From: Eubacterium sp.
Lineage (GTDB): Bacteria > Bacillota > Clostridia > Lachnospirales > Lachnospiraceae
Assembly: GCA_017433615.1 (NCBI GenBank)
Contig: JAFRGW010000158.1
Span: 1 to 64,000 of the forward strand
Length of the DNA stretch: 64,000 bases
Direction: 5' to 3'
Part shown: positions 1 through 9,138 of the stretch, piece after piece
Position numbering within the stretch: the stretch's first letter is position 1
How the letters are laid out: each line of letters opens with the position of its first letter
Program-made: the position numbers and the translations under genes
Notes under the pieces: generated by a model
The model's database searches: none
Seen by the model: only the letters and a program-made list of their open reading frames with translations
Told to the model about the DNA's origin: nothing

Positions 1-51
1 ACGACCATATGTAAGATCACTTTTACGAATAGTATAAAGATTTTTGTCCAT
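1..51 (-). CDS. Possible 5' end of a gene running off the left edge
   Basis: An ATG at 49-51 opens a frame of 17 codons that continues past the window edge, beginning MDKNLYTIRK. A TATAAT-like hexamer lies at 58-63, only six bases before the ATG, so if it is real the transcript would be nearly leaderless. No Shine-Dalgarno sequence is visible. Too short to assign to a family. Confidence 0.25.
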   Translation of the reverse strand, partial: MDKNLYTIRKSDLTYGR

Positions 52-126
52 ATTTATATTATACCATACGTTTTTAAAAAAAGAAAGCAATAATCGAACA
101 TATGTTCTTTTCTGTTGTAAGGCTGG

Positions 127-237
127 CTAACTCACGACTGAAGTCACGAGAATGCGCCGGTTATTTTTCAAAACAGCCTTAAATTCATAGTCCAGATCTT
201 CGGTTATTACATCTGGAAACAATTCTCGAATATGCAT
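127..237 (-). pseudogene. Truncated AlbA_2/Schlafen-type gene start
   Basis: A 36-codon frame starts at 237 behind a good GGAGG box and begins MHIRELFPDVITEDLDYEFK. The start followed by a Y-EFK motif resembles the N-terminus of AlbA_2 (Schlafen ATP-binding) regulators, which are normally hundreds of residues long. The resemblance stops after about 24 residues, and the frame ends in RRILVTSVVS and a TAG. The loss of similarity falls close to a copy of CTGAAGTCACGAG (138-150) that recurs in the intergenic repeat at 52282-52294, so a repeat insertion or deletion probably broke the gene. The family call rests on a short stretch. A genuine small ORF is the alternative. Confidence 0.4.
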
Positions 238-295
238 GTTTAAGCCTCCGTCTGTGATGGTTTATTTATATCAGACTTTTTGAAACATTACAACA

Positions 296-464
296 ACATT
301 TCGATAACATTTCGATCGGTTGTAATGTTGTTGCAATGTTGGATGCGGGATGTGCTGCATCCCTTTTCTACTTCATTGTAATGTAACAAAGAGCAGAAGC
401 GTCAAAAAATATTTAATCAATCATTTTAGTACATTTCGATAACATTTCGATTGATCGAAATGTT
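296..464. repeat. 21-bp direct repeats and inverted repeats in AT-rich leader
   Basis: The sequence starting ACATTTCGATAACATTTCGA occurs at 296-316 and again at 431-451 (21 identical bases). Each copy is itself a doubled CATTTCGAT(A). The second copy continues into a perfect 11-bp inverted repeat (441-451 and 454-464, AACATTTCGAT and its complement). A further palindrome around 286-340 pairs ACAACATT with AATGTTGT. The cluster lies upstream of the truncated gene at 127-237 and may be the remains of its operator region. No gene is seen between 238 and 614. Confidence 0.6.
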
Positions 465-530
465 GTGATCACTGTTTACGGATGGTTCCGAATAGTTTCG
501 TAGTATCTCAGGAAAAAACGAGATAAACGA

Positions 531-560
531 ATAAACCCGGCTGGTAGGCCGGGTAAAAAT
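531..560 (-). terminator. Terminator downstream of the L,D-transpeptidase gene
   Basis: The hairpin ACCCGGC-tggtag-GCCGGGT (535-554) is followed by a T-rich stretch on the minus strand. An A/T run on the other side would allow weak function in the plus direction too. It sits about 55 bases after the stop of the minus-strand gene at 615. Confidence 0.6.
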
Positions 561-614
561 TTTTCAGGCTCTTTTCTCAATCTCTTTCCGCTATTGCATC
601 AAATCATAAATAAT

Positions 615-1484
615 TCATGCGTCCAGATCACCGCCGAAGTTTACCAGTGAATCGATCGTGATCTTACAGCCGGGCTTTACATGCTGCATGATGTATTTCA
701 TGATATTTTCCGGTACGCCCACACAGCCGCCGGTATAGGTCCGGTTCATACGGAAGCAATGCAGGAAAAATGCAAATCCCTTTTCATATTCACATTCTGA
801 ATTATAGCCCATATTCAGAACATACTGATAGGCATAGTCGAAATCAGTGATGTGCTCACTGTTTTCTGTGTCCAGATCCGGTACATCTTTGATCGAAACC
901 AGTTCATTGAAATGCATGCCCTCACGCGGATCTCCGGACCAATAATACGTATCATCTACTTTCGTGTATTCCATCTGACAGCCCGGATCATCTGCGATTC
1001 CGAACGCTTTATCTATCGTAAATGTTCCAACCGGGGTGTAGCAGTCATTTATATTGGCGTCACCCAGTCCGTCCAGACCGATGAATCCCGGTGTTGCAAT
1101 CAGCTGTTTCCATGTTCCTTCTGCGTCTTTTTCATGCATTGTGACATAGGCCGTTGTTTTGTCAACCCCCGCCACGACAATCAGCTGTTCTGCATCCTTT
1201 GCTGCGTCCAGCTTTGTCACCCATTCAGGCGAATCTGCCACCGGCTGACTGGATGCGTAGAGGGTTTCTGCTTCTGTTTCCGGCTCACTGGCAGATGAAG
1301 CGGCGTCTGTTTCACGCTCACTGGCAGATGAAGCGGTTTCTGTTTCACGTTCACTGACAGCTGAAACGGCTGATGGCTCTGTATTCAGCGCTGCATCAGA
1401 AGAAGACTGTCCGCAGCCATTCAATACTGCACAGCTCAGCACCAATGTCAGTAATACGGTTTTTAAACAATATCTCAATTTCAA
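615..1484 (-). CDS. Secreted L,D-transpeptidase-like lipoprotein
   Basis: Predicted cell-envelope lipoprotein of 289 residues. Residues 1-24 form a signal peptide ending in the lipobox LNGC, so Cys24 should be lipidated. A Ser/Glu/Thr-rich spacer (about 28-80) carries an 11-residue repeat built on SASERET. The C-terminal half matches the YkuD/ErfK-like catalytic fold, with HCFRMNRTYTGGCVGVP near residue 240-257. The conserved His and the G-C-V-G cysteine are the expected catalytic pair of L,D-transpeptidases, which crosslink peptidoglycan or anchor proteins to it. The start codon is TTG at 1482-1484 behind GGAGAGGAG. An ATG start is not available nearby. It follows the helicase gene by 83 bases and could be the last gene of that operon or separate. 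Substrate is unknown. Confidence 0.8.
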   Translation of the reverse strand: MKLRYCLKTVLLTLVLSCAVLNGCGQSSSDAALNTEPSAVSAVSERETETASSASERETDAASSASEPETEAETLYASSQPVADSPEWVTKLDAAKDAEQLIVVAGVDKTTAYVTMHEKDAEGTWKQLIATPGFIGLDGLGDANINDCYTPVGTFTIDKAFGIADDPGCQMEYTKVDDTYYWSGDPREGMHFNELVSIKDVPDLDTENSEHITDFDYAYQYVLNMGYNSECEYEKGFAFFLHCFRMNRTYTGGCVGVPENIMKYIMQHVKPGCKITIDSLVNFGGDLDA

Positions 1485-1567
1485 ATCTCCTCTCCAATGC
1501 GGGGCGCATCATCTGAGGCTGAGGACATCTGCTGAAAGATGTATCAAACTTAACAGGCCTTTTTTGT

Positions 1568-3799
1568 TTATTCACGTCCCCAGGAACGAATCCGCTGTTT
1601 CATTCCCTCAAGATCCAGCACGCCATACGCAAAGCCCTTACGGACCAGTTCATCCGGTACAAATTCATCGTATTTTTCGAACACCGGCACCTCTTTTGGG
1701 TACACCAGTTCCAGCGGATCAAATTCGACCGCTGCCTCTTCGCGCACGATTTCATAAAATGTCTGTTCGTCTGCCTGCATGGTAAACTGCATGTAGTACG
1801 GCCGGGAGGCATTCAGTCCTTTCAGACCCAGCCGTTTGCCGCAGCGAATCTTCAGGAAACGCTCCATTGCGAGAAATGCATAGCTGCCAAGCCACGGAAA
1901 GAGTGCCCACATTTTCCCGCCAAGATGAATCAGCGGGCGGTTCTGCATCGACGCCTTCCGGAAGGTATCTCTGGCTTCTGCCAGGCGGCAAACTGCGTGC
2001 GGCATCAGATACGGATAGTTCTTCTCTTCTGCCAGAACCGCGTGCATCCGCTCGAGAATCCGCGTGTGGATGTCGCCCGCCACGTCACCGAAATATGCCG
2101 GAATGTTGCCCTTCACAAGATTGCAGTAGACATCCCGCCGCTTGTGGTCGACTTCTTCCACGACCCAGACGCGGCCTGCGATGGCGATCTTGTCACCGAC
2201 TGGCGGCGGCTTGACGATCGTGCCGAGCTGCTCGGAGCCGGCGTGCACGGTGTATTCTATATTTTCCTGAAATACCGCATAAAATTTATACTGATTGACA
2301 ATCCGTTCGCCTGCAATTCCGACGATCAGACCGCCGTTCTCTGTGCGGTTGATGTGATCGATCTCCAGCAGATGCCGCAGCAGCATGCGGTAATCATCCT
2401 GTGTGATGCGGTGAAAGCAGTTCAGCGTCAGCACGCGGGACGCCAGCTCCGCGGGTGTCATCTCCCCGCAGGATGCGAGGGTACTCATGGTCTGATGGTA
2501 CAGCAGGCTGTAGGGCAGCCGCTCTGTCCGCGGCGGCTCAACGAACCGCTCCTCGATATAAAGCTGCACCAGTGCGATCCCCTGGATCAGATACCACGGA
2601 ATGAAATCCGGCAGCATCGCTCTTGCTTCCTGGTGCTCTTCCCGCATGACAAACCACATCTCGGAGGGATCGCCTCTTCTGCCGGTCCGCCCCATACGCT
2701 GCAGAAAGCCGGAAACCGTAAACGGCGCGTCAATCTGAAATGCACGTTCCAGTCTGCCGATGTCGATCCCGAGCTCCAGTGTCGCTGTGGCACACACAGA
2801 CATGAAGGAGTCATCATCCTTCATCTCGTCCTCCGCACTTTCCCGGTAGGAAGCGGAGAGATTGCCGTGGTGGATCAGGAACCGGTCTGGCTCATGATTT
2901 GCCTCACAGTACTGCCGGAGATACTGGCAGACGGCCTCACACTCCTCGCGGGAATTCGTAAATACGAGACATTTTCTGCCCCTGGTATGTTCGAAAATAT
3001 AGCCGATCCCGGGATCTGCTGCATCCGGCGCCCGGTCTGTCGCCTCCTCCAGAAGCGGCGTCTCGACCGCAATCTCTCTGCCGGCATCTGCCTGCGGATC
3101 GGTGTTGTAAAAATGCTCCATACTGAGGCGCCAGACTTCTTTGCCGCCGTCAAACTGCGGAATGACCGTCCCTCTGCCGCTGCCTGCCGCGAGAAATTCC
3201 CCTGCTGCCTCCGGATTGCCGATGGTCGCGGAAAGGCCGATTCTGCGCGGATTGCAGCCGGCAAGCCGGCACAGCCGCTCGATCAGACAGAAGGTCTGCA
3301 GTCCGCGGTCCGCCCGCAGAAGGGAATGGATTTCGTCAATGACAATAAAACGCAGATCGCCGAAGAGTGACGGGATCTCCATGTGTTTATTGATCAGCAG
3401 AGATTCCAGTGATTCAGGTGTGATCTGCAGGATGCCGGAGGGCTTTCGCAGCAGTTTCCGCTTTCTGGACTGCGCCACGTCTCCATGCCAGCGGTTTACC
3501 GCAATTCCCGCCTCTTCGCACAGTTCATTGAGGCGCCCGAACTGGTCATTGATCAGTGCCTTGAGCGGCGCGATGTACAGCACGCCGACCGTCGCCGATG
3601 GATTTTCATCCAACAGGGTCAGGATCGGGAAAAAGGCCGCCTCTGTCTTGCCGGATGCTGTCGAGGCCGTCAGCAGAACATTTTCATCTGTCCCGAAGAT
3701 CGCATTTCCCGCAGCATTCTGCACGGCGCGCAGCGTCTGCCAGCCGGACTGGTAAATATACTCCTGAATCCACGGTGCGTATCTTTCATACACATTCAT
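1568..3799 (-). CDS. Lhr/BrxHI-like superfamily 2 DEAD/DEAH helicase
   Basis: Large SF2 helicase of 743 residues. Visible motifs are the P-loop STASGKT (46-52), DEIH box (155-158), SAT (190-192) and motif VI QRMGRTGR (367-374), followed by a long C-terminal region as in Lhr-type helicases. Its start overlaps the stop of the BrxD-like gene by 4 bp, so the two are translationally coupled. In BREX type 2 systems an Lhr-like helicase (BrxHI) and an ATPase (BrxD) form a pair. Here the pair comes with a TerB-domain protein and no BREX methylase or PglZ. The likely role is nucleic-acid unwinding or remodelling inside that complex. Defence is an inference from family context. Confidence 0.85.
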   Translation of the reverse strand: MNVYERYAPWIQEYIYQSGWQTLRAVQNAAGNAIFGTDENVLLTASTASGKTEAAFFPILTLLDENPSATVGVLYIAPLKALINDQFGRLNELCEEAGIAVNRWHGDVAQSRKRKLLRKPSGILQITPESLESLLINKHMEIPSLFGDLRFIVIDEIHSLLRADRGLQTFCLIERLCRLAGCNPRRIGLSATIGNPEAAGEFLAAGSGRGTVIPQFDGGKEVWRLSMEHFYNTDPQADAGREIAVETPLLEEATDRAPDAADPGIGYIFEHTRGRKCLVFTNSREECEAVCQYLRQYCEANHEPDRFLIHHGNLSASYRESAEDEMKDDDSFMSVCATATLELGIDIGRLERAFQIDAPFTVSGFLQRMGRTGRRGDPSEMWFVMREEHQEARAMLPDFIPWYLIQGIALVQLYIEERFVEPPRTERLPYSLLYHQTMSTLASCGEMTPAELASRVLTLNCFHRITQDDYRMLLRHLLEIDHINRTENGGLIVGIAGERIVNQYKFYAVFQENIEYTVHAGSEQLGTIVKPPPVGDKIAIAGRVWVVEEVDHKRRDVYCNLVKGNIPAYFGDVAGDIHTRILERMHAVLAEEKNYPYLMPHAVCRLAEARDTFRKASMQNRPLIHLGGKMWALFPWLGSYAFLAMERFLKIRCGKRLGLKGLNASRPYYMQFTMQADEQTFYEIVREEAAVEFDPLELVYPKEVPVFEKYDEFVPDELVRKGFAYGVLDLEGMKQRIRSWGRE

Positions 3800-5124
3800 A
3801 TCGTAAACTCCACAAATCCTTTAGCAGCGGCGTTGGAGACTGCTTCCGATTCTGTATAAGAAAAGGACTCTGATTCCAGCAGTTCTGCAAGATGCATTCC
3901 CGGATTCTGGTACAGCAGATCCAGCAGCTCAATAAAGTCGCGGATCACTTCACGCGGCGTGATATTCTGGTCCGCCCCGATCCGGCCGTATTCTACTTTG
4001 ATAAATCCTGCGAGATCCTCTGTCGTCACGCTTCTGTCATATCCATACAAGCCGGCATGCATGTCTGCGAGTTTCTCGCACAGCACCAGCATCTCCTCGG
4101 CCGTCAGCGGGTCCAGGCGGATCACCGGTGCCAGCAGATCCCGGGCACCCGGCCGGGAAAACCTTCCTTCTGCAAGCCGTGAGCGCAGCGCCTCATAGCT
4201 GTAGATTCCGCGCCGCTTGTCCTCCAGGGCCTGCGGCGTCGCACTCATAATGATTCCGAGGTATTTTGCCTTGCCCTGCAGCGTGTCATTGTACATCGTC
4301 AGCATTTTCTCGTAATTGTACTGCCGGGTGATGGAGTTGGGAATTTTATAGAGATTCACCAGCTCATCGACCATGATCATCATCCCGGCATATCCCGCCT
4401 GGCGGAAAAATGCCGCAAACAGCTTCAGGTAATCGTACCAGTCGTCATCTGTGATGATGATGTTGACGCCAAGCTCTTCCTTCGCCTCCCTTTTTAAAGC
4501 ATATTCGCCGCGGAACCAGCGGACGACCTTTGCTTTTGTATCATCGTCGCCTTCCACATAGGCGTGATAATAGGCTGACAGCAGCTTTGCGAATTCAAAG
4601 CCATGGACCAGTTCACTGACAGAAGATGTCACTGCATAAATCTTCTGGTCCGTCGCCGCTGTCAGAGCCGGATCGTCCGGGGACAGTCCGGTCTCCTGTG
4701 CGGCCTCACTCTGCACGGCACTGATCCACCGGTCCAGTACCAGTGTCAGTGCGCCGCCCTCCGGCTTTGTTTTCGTCGACAGGTTGCCGATCAGTTCCCG
4801 GTAGGTCGCCAGTCCCTGCCCGCGGGTGCCCTGCAGACGCCGCTCCGGCGAGAGATCTGTGTCGGCAACCACAAAGCCCCGGTCCATCACATAATTGCGG
4901 ATCGTCTGCAGAAGAAAGCTTTTCCCGGCGCCGTACCGCCCCACAATAAAGCGGAAGGACGCGCCGCCTTCTGAAATGATGTCAACATCGTGCAGAAGTG
5001 CTTCAATTTCATTTTTCCGGCCCACAGTGATATAGGGCAGTCCAATCCGCGGGACAACGCCGCCCTTCAGGGAATTCAGCACAGTCCTGGAAATACGTTT
5101 TGGTACTTTTTGCTTCGTTGTCAT
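3796..5124 (-). CDS. BrxD-like (DUF2791) P-loop ATPase
   Basis: A 442-residue ATP-binding protein of the BREX BrxC/BrxD ATPase type. Walker A is GRYGAGKS (62-69), the hydrophobic strand before Walker B ends in MVDEL (D253, E254), and SATP near 294-297 looks like sensor 1. An arginine-rich segment follows (about 315-330), where an arginine finger would be expected. It overlaps both neighbours by 4 bp (ATGA). In BREX loci this ATPase accompanies the Lhr-like helicase; its biochemical role is poorly defined. In this window it is the middle gene of TerB protein, ATPase and helicase, so it probably acts as the motor or DNA loader of that set. No sign of decay. Confidence 0.8.
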   Translation of the reverse strand: MTTKQKVPKRISRTVLNSLKGGVVPRIGLPYITVGRKNEIEALLHDVDIISEGGASFRFIVGRYGAGKSFLLQTIRNYVMDRGFVVADTDLSPERRLQGTRGQGLATYRELIGNLSTKTKPEGGALTLVLDRWISAVQSEAAQETGLSPDDPALTAATDQKIYAVTSSVSELVHGFEFAKLLSAYYHAYVEGDDDTKAKVVRWFRGEYALKREAKEELGVNIIITDDDWYDYLKLFAAFFRQAGYAGMMIMVDELVNLYKIPNSITRQYNYEKMLTMYNDTLQGKAKYLGIIMSATPQALEDKRRGIYSYEALRSRLAEGRFSRPGARDLLAPVIRLDPLTAEEMLVLCEKLADMHAGLYGYDRSVTTEDLAGFIKVEYGRIGADQNITPREVIRDFIELLDLLYQNPGMHLAELLESESFSYTESEAVSNAAAKGFVEFTI

Positions 5125-7295
5125 GTAGTCTGTATTCCTCCGAGAAGTTCTTCGATCTCTTCTATATAGTCTTCTACAAGCGAGAGCTGATCCTCGTCAC
5201 AGACGAGAACCGAATCGCCGATTTCATCAAACAATGCTTCATTGACGGCATCTGCGACAAGGGACGGCATCAGATGAAGTTCCCGGATGAACGCATCCGG
5301 CGAGCCATTCTGCAGCAATGTCTGCAGAATGCGGATCTGGACGGAATCCAGCGGAAGTTCCGGCAGCTCCTGTGGCTCCGGCAGCTCTTGTGATTCAGGT
5401 ATTATCTGTGGCTCCGGCTGTTCTTGTTCTTCCTCCGTCAGCAGGATGTTCTGCAGCTCCTGCCCGTCCTCCGTCATCGGGTTGTTCTGCAGTTCCTGCC
5501 CGTCCTCCGTCAACGGGCTGTTCTGCAGCTCCTGCCCGTCCTCCGTCATCGGGTTGTTCTGCAGCTCACGGTCTTCCTCTGTCAACAGACTGTTCTGCGT
5601 CACAAGTGCATCCTGCCGGATCTGCTCCAGCCCGGAAAAATCAATCGTGATTTTTGGTCTTGCCGCCTCGATTACTGCCTGTTCATCTACCCGGATAACC
5701 TTCTGCACAAATGGAACGGCCCAGCTGTCCTCCGCCTTCTCGCGCAGATAGCGGCCGGTTTTCAGATACCGCCGCAGCAGCAGATCTGCCGTATGCAGAA
5801 ATCCACGGATCCGGTCACGGTCCGCTGTCAGCTTCTCGTATGCGCTTACCTGCCAGGAACCATCTTTACAGAAATATAAGCGGCAGGCGTCCAGTTCGTA
5901 TTCGGTGTCTGCCGGACGTTCCTTCCAGTAATACACTGCATTGGAAAGCGGGTACCATCTGCGTGTCATCGGTTTCCCGAAGCATGCAGCGAACAGATCC
6001 TTGTCATCCTGCCGGAAATGCTCTGCGGCAGTCCGCCAGGCTTCCGCAAATAAGTGTCTGCCCTTCTCGCCGGCAGATGTCAGGACCGGTGACTGTGCCT
6101 GTCTTTTCCCGCCAAAATAACACAGTGCCGAGATAATTTCTTCATCTTCAGAATCTGCCGGCGTCTGCAGCACTGACAATGCCCTGTCACGCTCCAGCAG
6201 CTCCGGATCCATATAGTTCCGTGCCTCCGCAGGCGGCAGTCCGGAAATAACTGCAAGCTCCATCACCCAGCGCATCACATTGCTCCGCATCCGGCTGTCG
6301 CCGTTCCCGGAATCAATGTATTTTTCAACGAAGGTATTCAGCTTCTGCAGGCTGTCTTCGGGAGAAGCCGTCCCGATCCCGTTGAGCAGTTCATAAACAT
6401 AGATATAGGCAGCTGATGCCGCGATCGGGCGGAAAATCCCCTTCCTGACATCTGTACGCCAGGCAAAGTACCCGCGCAGCTGCCTTGTCGTCAGATCATG
6501 ATAGGTCGGAAAATAACATACGATGCTGCCTTTCCAGGGCGCATCGTCTTCATAATCTTCCATATATTTTGCCTGACGGTAAAAATTCTTTGCTCTTGCT
6601 TCTGACGACGTTCTTCCGTAGTCATACAGCCGGCGCATCTGCCGGATCCGCTCCGGGATTTTCTCCTCTGTGCGGCTGCGCTCTGTATCGCTGCGGTAAC
6701 GTCCTTCCTCTCCGCCAAATACGCGGTGATTTCCTTCTTTATTGCCAAATGCGCGGTGATTTCCTTCCTTACCGGCAAATGGCAGCGAGACATCCTGCCA
6801 GGTGATTTGCTGCGGTATCGCAGAAGCAACTGGCTGTGGCGTCGCAGAAGCAGCTGATTGTGGTGTCGCAGAAGCAGACGATTGTGGTGTCCCGGACATG
6901 GCTGGCTGCGCCGGTGACTGCGGCATCAGATCGCGCAGCACGACAGTATAACCGCGCTGATCCCCGGAAGCAACCGCCCGGTCAAAGAGTCTGCATATGA
7001 CATCCGGCTCCGTTGCATCTCCAAATGCGATGCCGATCCATTTCTTTCCTTTCATCCGCACAGGCGCCGATAAATAAGGTCTCCTGTATTCCGACAGGCT
7101 CTGCGCGCCGCACTTCAGATCACAGCGCTGGATCTCTGTACCGGTGTCCGTGTCCCACTGCCGCATCAGAAGCGCGACCCACTTGCCCGTGTCGGGATGG
7201 CACAGTACAGAGAATCCCGGAAAATCCTTCCACTTATGCTGCTCCTCGATATGATATTTTTCTTTTGCATAAGCAGTCAGATCTGACAACTCCAC
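5121..7295 (-). CDS. TerB-N/TerB-C domain protein with internal tandem repeats
   Basis: A 724-residue protein. Residues 1-210 carry low-complexity repeats (Ala/Ser/Pro/Gln around 125-165, then GKEGNHRAFG-like units). Residues about 225-400 match the TerB N-terminal domain: RQAKYMEDYEDDAPW, then YFPTYHDLTTRQLRGYFAWR, then YIYVYELLNGIG. The last 85 residues match the TerB C-terminal domain, ending in VEDYIEEIEELL. Between them (about 566-616) lie near-identical 12-residue units TEDGQELQNNPM. TerB-N/C proteins are known from tellurite-type stress and DNA-processing neighbourhoods and usually travel with ATPases and helicases, as here. It starts 22 bp after the phosphatase gene and overlaps the ATPase gene by 4 bp. 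Biochemical function is unknown. Confidence 0.8.
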   Translation of the reverse strand: MELSDLTAYAKEKYHIEEQHKWKDFPGFSVLCHPDTGKWVALLMRQWDTDTGTEIQRCDLKCGAQSLSEYRRPYLSAPVRMKGKKWIGIAFGDATEPDVICRLFDRAVASGDQRGYTVVLRDLMPQSPAQPAMSGTPQSSASATPQSAASATPQPVASAIPQQITWQDVSLPFAGKEGNHRAFGNKEGNHRVFGGEEGRYRSDTERSRTEEKIPERIRQMRRLYDYGRTSSEARAKNFYRQAKYMEDYEDDAPWKGSIVCYFPTYHDLTTRQLRGYFAWRTDVRKGIFRPIAASAAYIYVYELLNGIGTASPEDSLQKLNTFVEKYIDSGNGDSRMRSNVMRWVMELAVISGLPPAEARNYMDPELLERDRALSVLQTPADSEDEEIISALCYFGGKRQAQSPVLTSAGEKGRHLFAEAWRTAAEHFRQDDKDLFAACFGKPMTRRWYPLSNAVYYWKERPADTEYELDACRLYFCKDGSWQVSAYEKLTADRDRIRGFLHTADLLLRRYLKTGRYLREKAEDSWAVPFVQKVIRVDEQAVIEAARPKITIDFSGLEQIRQDALVTQNSLLTEEDRELQNNPMTEDGQELQNSPLTEDGQELQNNPMTEDGQELQNILLTEEEQEQPEPQIIPESQELPEPQELPELPLDSVQIRILQTLLQNGSPDAFIRELHLMPSLVADAVNEALFDEIGDSVLVCDEDQLSLVEDYIEEIEELLGGIQTT
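5449..5600 (-). repeat. 36-bp in-frame tandem repeat inside the TerB gene
   Basis: About four units of 36 bp (unit core CTGCCCGTCCTCCGTCA on the plus strand) encode 12-residue units of the TEDGQELQN type. Units differ by only a few bases, which suggests recent expansion and possible length variation between strains. The repeat lies in the linker between the TerB-N and TerB-C regions. Confidence 0.85.
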
Positions 7296-7317
7296 AACTC
7301 TGTCTCCTGTAATGATC

Positions 7318-9099
7318 TTATTTCTCCGGTCCCTGATAGGATACGCACATCATCGTCAGATCATCGAACTGTTCTTCATCTCTGACAAACGCATCCACTG
7401 CCTGTCTCACGGATGCAAGTACCTCCTCTGGTGTTCCGGTTCTCTGTTCATTCAGCGCTTCGAGCATGCGCCCTATACCGAACATCTCCTTTTCAGCATC
7501 TGTCGCTTCGGGTACGCCGTCCGTGTACAGAAACAGCTTCGCACCCGGCCGCATCCGGAATACATAATCTTTAAAAACCAGATCTTCCATTCCGCCGAGC
7601 ACAAATCCATGTGTATCCTTGATCAGTTCGAATTTTTTGCCAGGATGCATCAGAACCGGATATTCATGGCCGGCATTTGCTGCAATCACTTTTCCGGTTG
7701 AGATTTCCAGGATTCCCAGCCAGACTGTTACGAACATTTCCTCCCGGTTATTGGCACAGATTGCATTGTTGGCATCCGCCAGAATCTGTGCAGGTGATTT
7801 CTTCATCATGGCGTTATTTGCCAGAACAATCTTGGACGCCATCATAAACAGTGCCGCCGGAACACCCTTTCCAGAGACATCTGCCATGACCATGCAGAGA
7901 TGATCCCTGTCAATCAGGAAATAATCAAAGAAATCACCGCCGACTTCTCTTGCCGGGTCCATCGATGCATAGATATCAAATTCTTTCCTGTCCGGGAAGG
8001 GCGGGAACACATTGGGCAGCATGTTCGCCTGAATGCGGTTTGCCAGCGATAATTCTGCTTCGATCCGCTCCTTCTCTGCCGTAATTGTTTCGATGTACGC
8101 AACATGATCGTCTATTTCCTTTACCATGTCAGATACATCGTCTGTCAGCTGCCCGATCTCATTGCTGCTTCTGATCTCGCGCAGGTTCTTTATAACCTGT
8201 TCGCTGTCCTTGGTTTTCTGATACAGGCGGATATTCTGCTGTACTTTTTTCAGCGGACGCAGCAGGAAAAGAATCAGCAGCAGGAGGACGAGCACGGAAA
8301 GACTGATCTGATTCAATAAAGAATATTTAATTCCGCTCTCCACCTGCTCAGCAATACTCGAATCGAGATCCTTCTTGCTGAATGTCAGACCGATCAGGAC
8401 TGCATGTCTGTCAATCCGCTCAAGATATGCATAATAATCCAGATATTCACCGGCGTCTGCAAGATTCTCTGAGTACTGCAGCGCATTCTTCATGGCATTC
8501 TGGAGACTTGCATCCACTGTAATGCTGTGCCCCAACGGATAAACCTGCAGGTATTCCGTACCTCTGACAGCGCCCACGTCTGAAGCGCTGAACAGGAAGA
8601 ACTGCTCCGTGTATGGCGTCTGCGTCACAACTGCAAACAGAAAATCAACTCCGTAAGTCCGCTTGATCTGGTTGATCCGTGTGGTCAGCCAGGAATATGT
8701 GATCTCTGCATACAGCTTCTGGTCTTCTGCCGGCAGCTTCTCAATCTCCGGTGTCTGAAGATAACGCAGCTGCAGATCCGGATGCCGTTCACTGAATTGT
8801 CTGCATTTTTTCTCTGTCTGTGTGCCGCCGGTAAAACTGACGTCGTATTCAATCTCCAGTTCATCTGCGTGCTGATACCAGTATTTCAGCAGCCAGTTAT
8901 GCGCCGGATACTCGCGCACCGCGCGCCTGACCTCATTTGCAATCTGATTTGCCTGCGTAATGGTCTGATTCTGAACCGCGACATCCGACACTTCATACTG
9001 CGTGAACCAGGAAAAGATTCCGGTTGTCAGGACGCCTGCCGCGAACAGGACGGCAACTTCCAATATGATACTGGTCCGGATTTTTTTCTTAAAACGCAT
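7318..9099 (-). CDS. Membrane sensor SpoIIE/RsbU-type PP2C phosphatase
   Basis: A 593-residue signalling protein. A first membrane segment (about 10-30), an extracytoplasmic region of roughly 235 residues, a second membrane segment (about 270-287, very Leu-rich) and a HAMP linker precede a coiled coil (about 330-365). The SpoIIE-type serine phosphatase domain fills the rest, with REVGGDFFDYF, MADVSGKGVPAALFM, ANAGHEYP and LYTDGVPEATD supplying the metal-binding aspartates. Such proteins dephosphorylate anti-sigma-antagonist type partners in response to an external signal. It heads the string leading into the TerB, BrxD-like and helicase genes (22-bp gap), so it may control that module by partner switching; no STAS or anti-sigma gene is adjacent. 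It has its own promoter at 9139-9167. Confidence 0.88.
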   Translation of the reverse strand: MRFKKKIRTSIILEVAVLFAAGVLTTGIFSWFTQYEVSDVAVQNQTITQANQIANEVRRAVREYPAHNWLLKYWYQHADELEIEYDVSFTGGTQTEKKCRQFSERHPDLQLRYLQTPEIEKLPAEDQKLYAEITYSWLTTRINQIKRTYGVDFLFAVVTQTPYTEQFFLFSASDVGAVRGTEYLQVYPLGHSITVDASLQNAMKNALQYSENLADAGEYLDYYAYLERIDRHAVLIGLTFSKKDLDSSIAEQVESGIKYSLLNQISLSVLVLLLLILFLLRPLKKVQQNIRLYQKTKDSEQVIKNLREIRSSNEIGQLTDDVSDMVKEIDDHVAYIETITAEKERIEAELSLANRIQANMLPNVFPPFPDRKEFDIYASMDPAREVGGDFFDYFLIDRDHLCMVMADVSGKGVPAALFMMASKIVLANNAMMKKSPAQILADANNAICANNREEMFVTVWLGILEISTGKVIAANAGHEYPVLMHPGKKFELIKDTHGFVLGGMEDLVFKDYVFRMRPGAKLFLYTDGVPEATDAEKEMFGIGRMLEALNEQRTGTPEEVLASVRQAVDAFVRDEEQFDDLTMMCVSYQGPEK

Positions 9100-9138
9100 A
9101 CAGAATCATCCTCTCGAAAACATCAATAGCTGCTATCC

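Noticed and set aside
1925..3370. Long plus-strand frame of 481 codons
   Set aside because: It lies opposite the helicase gene, which has all SF2 motifs; the plus frame has no family features and no RBS.
5449..5600. 36-bp direct repeats resembling a CRISPR array
   Set aside because: Units are contiguous without unique spacers, stay in frame and encode TEDGQELQN-type peptides inside the TerB gene.
1568..7295. A complete BREX type 2 system
   Set aside because: Only BrxD- and BrxHI-like genes are present; no PglX methylase, PglZ, PglW or PglY is in the window.
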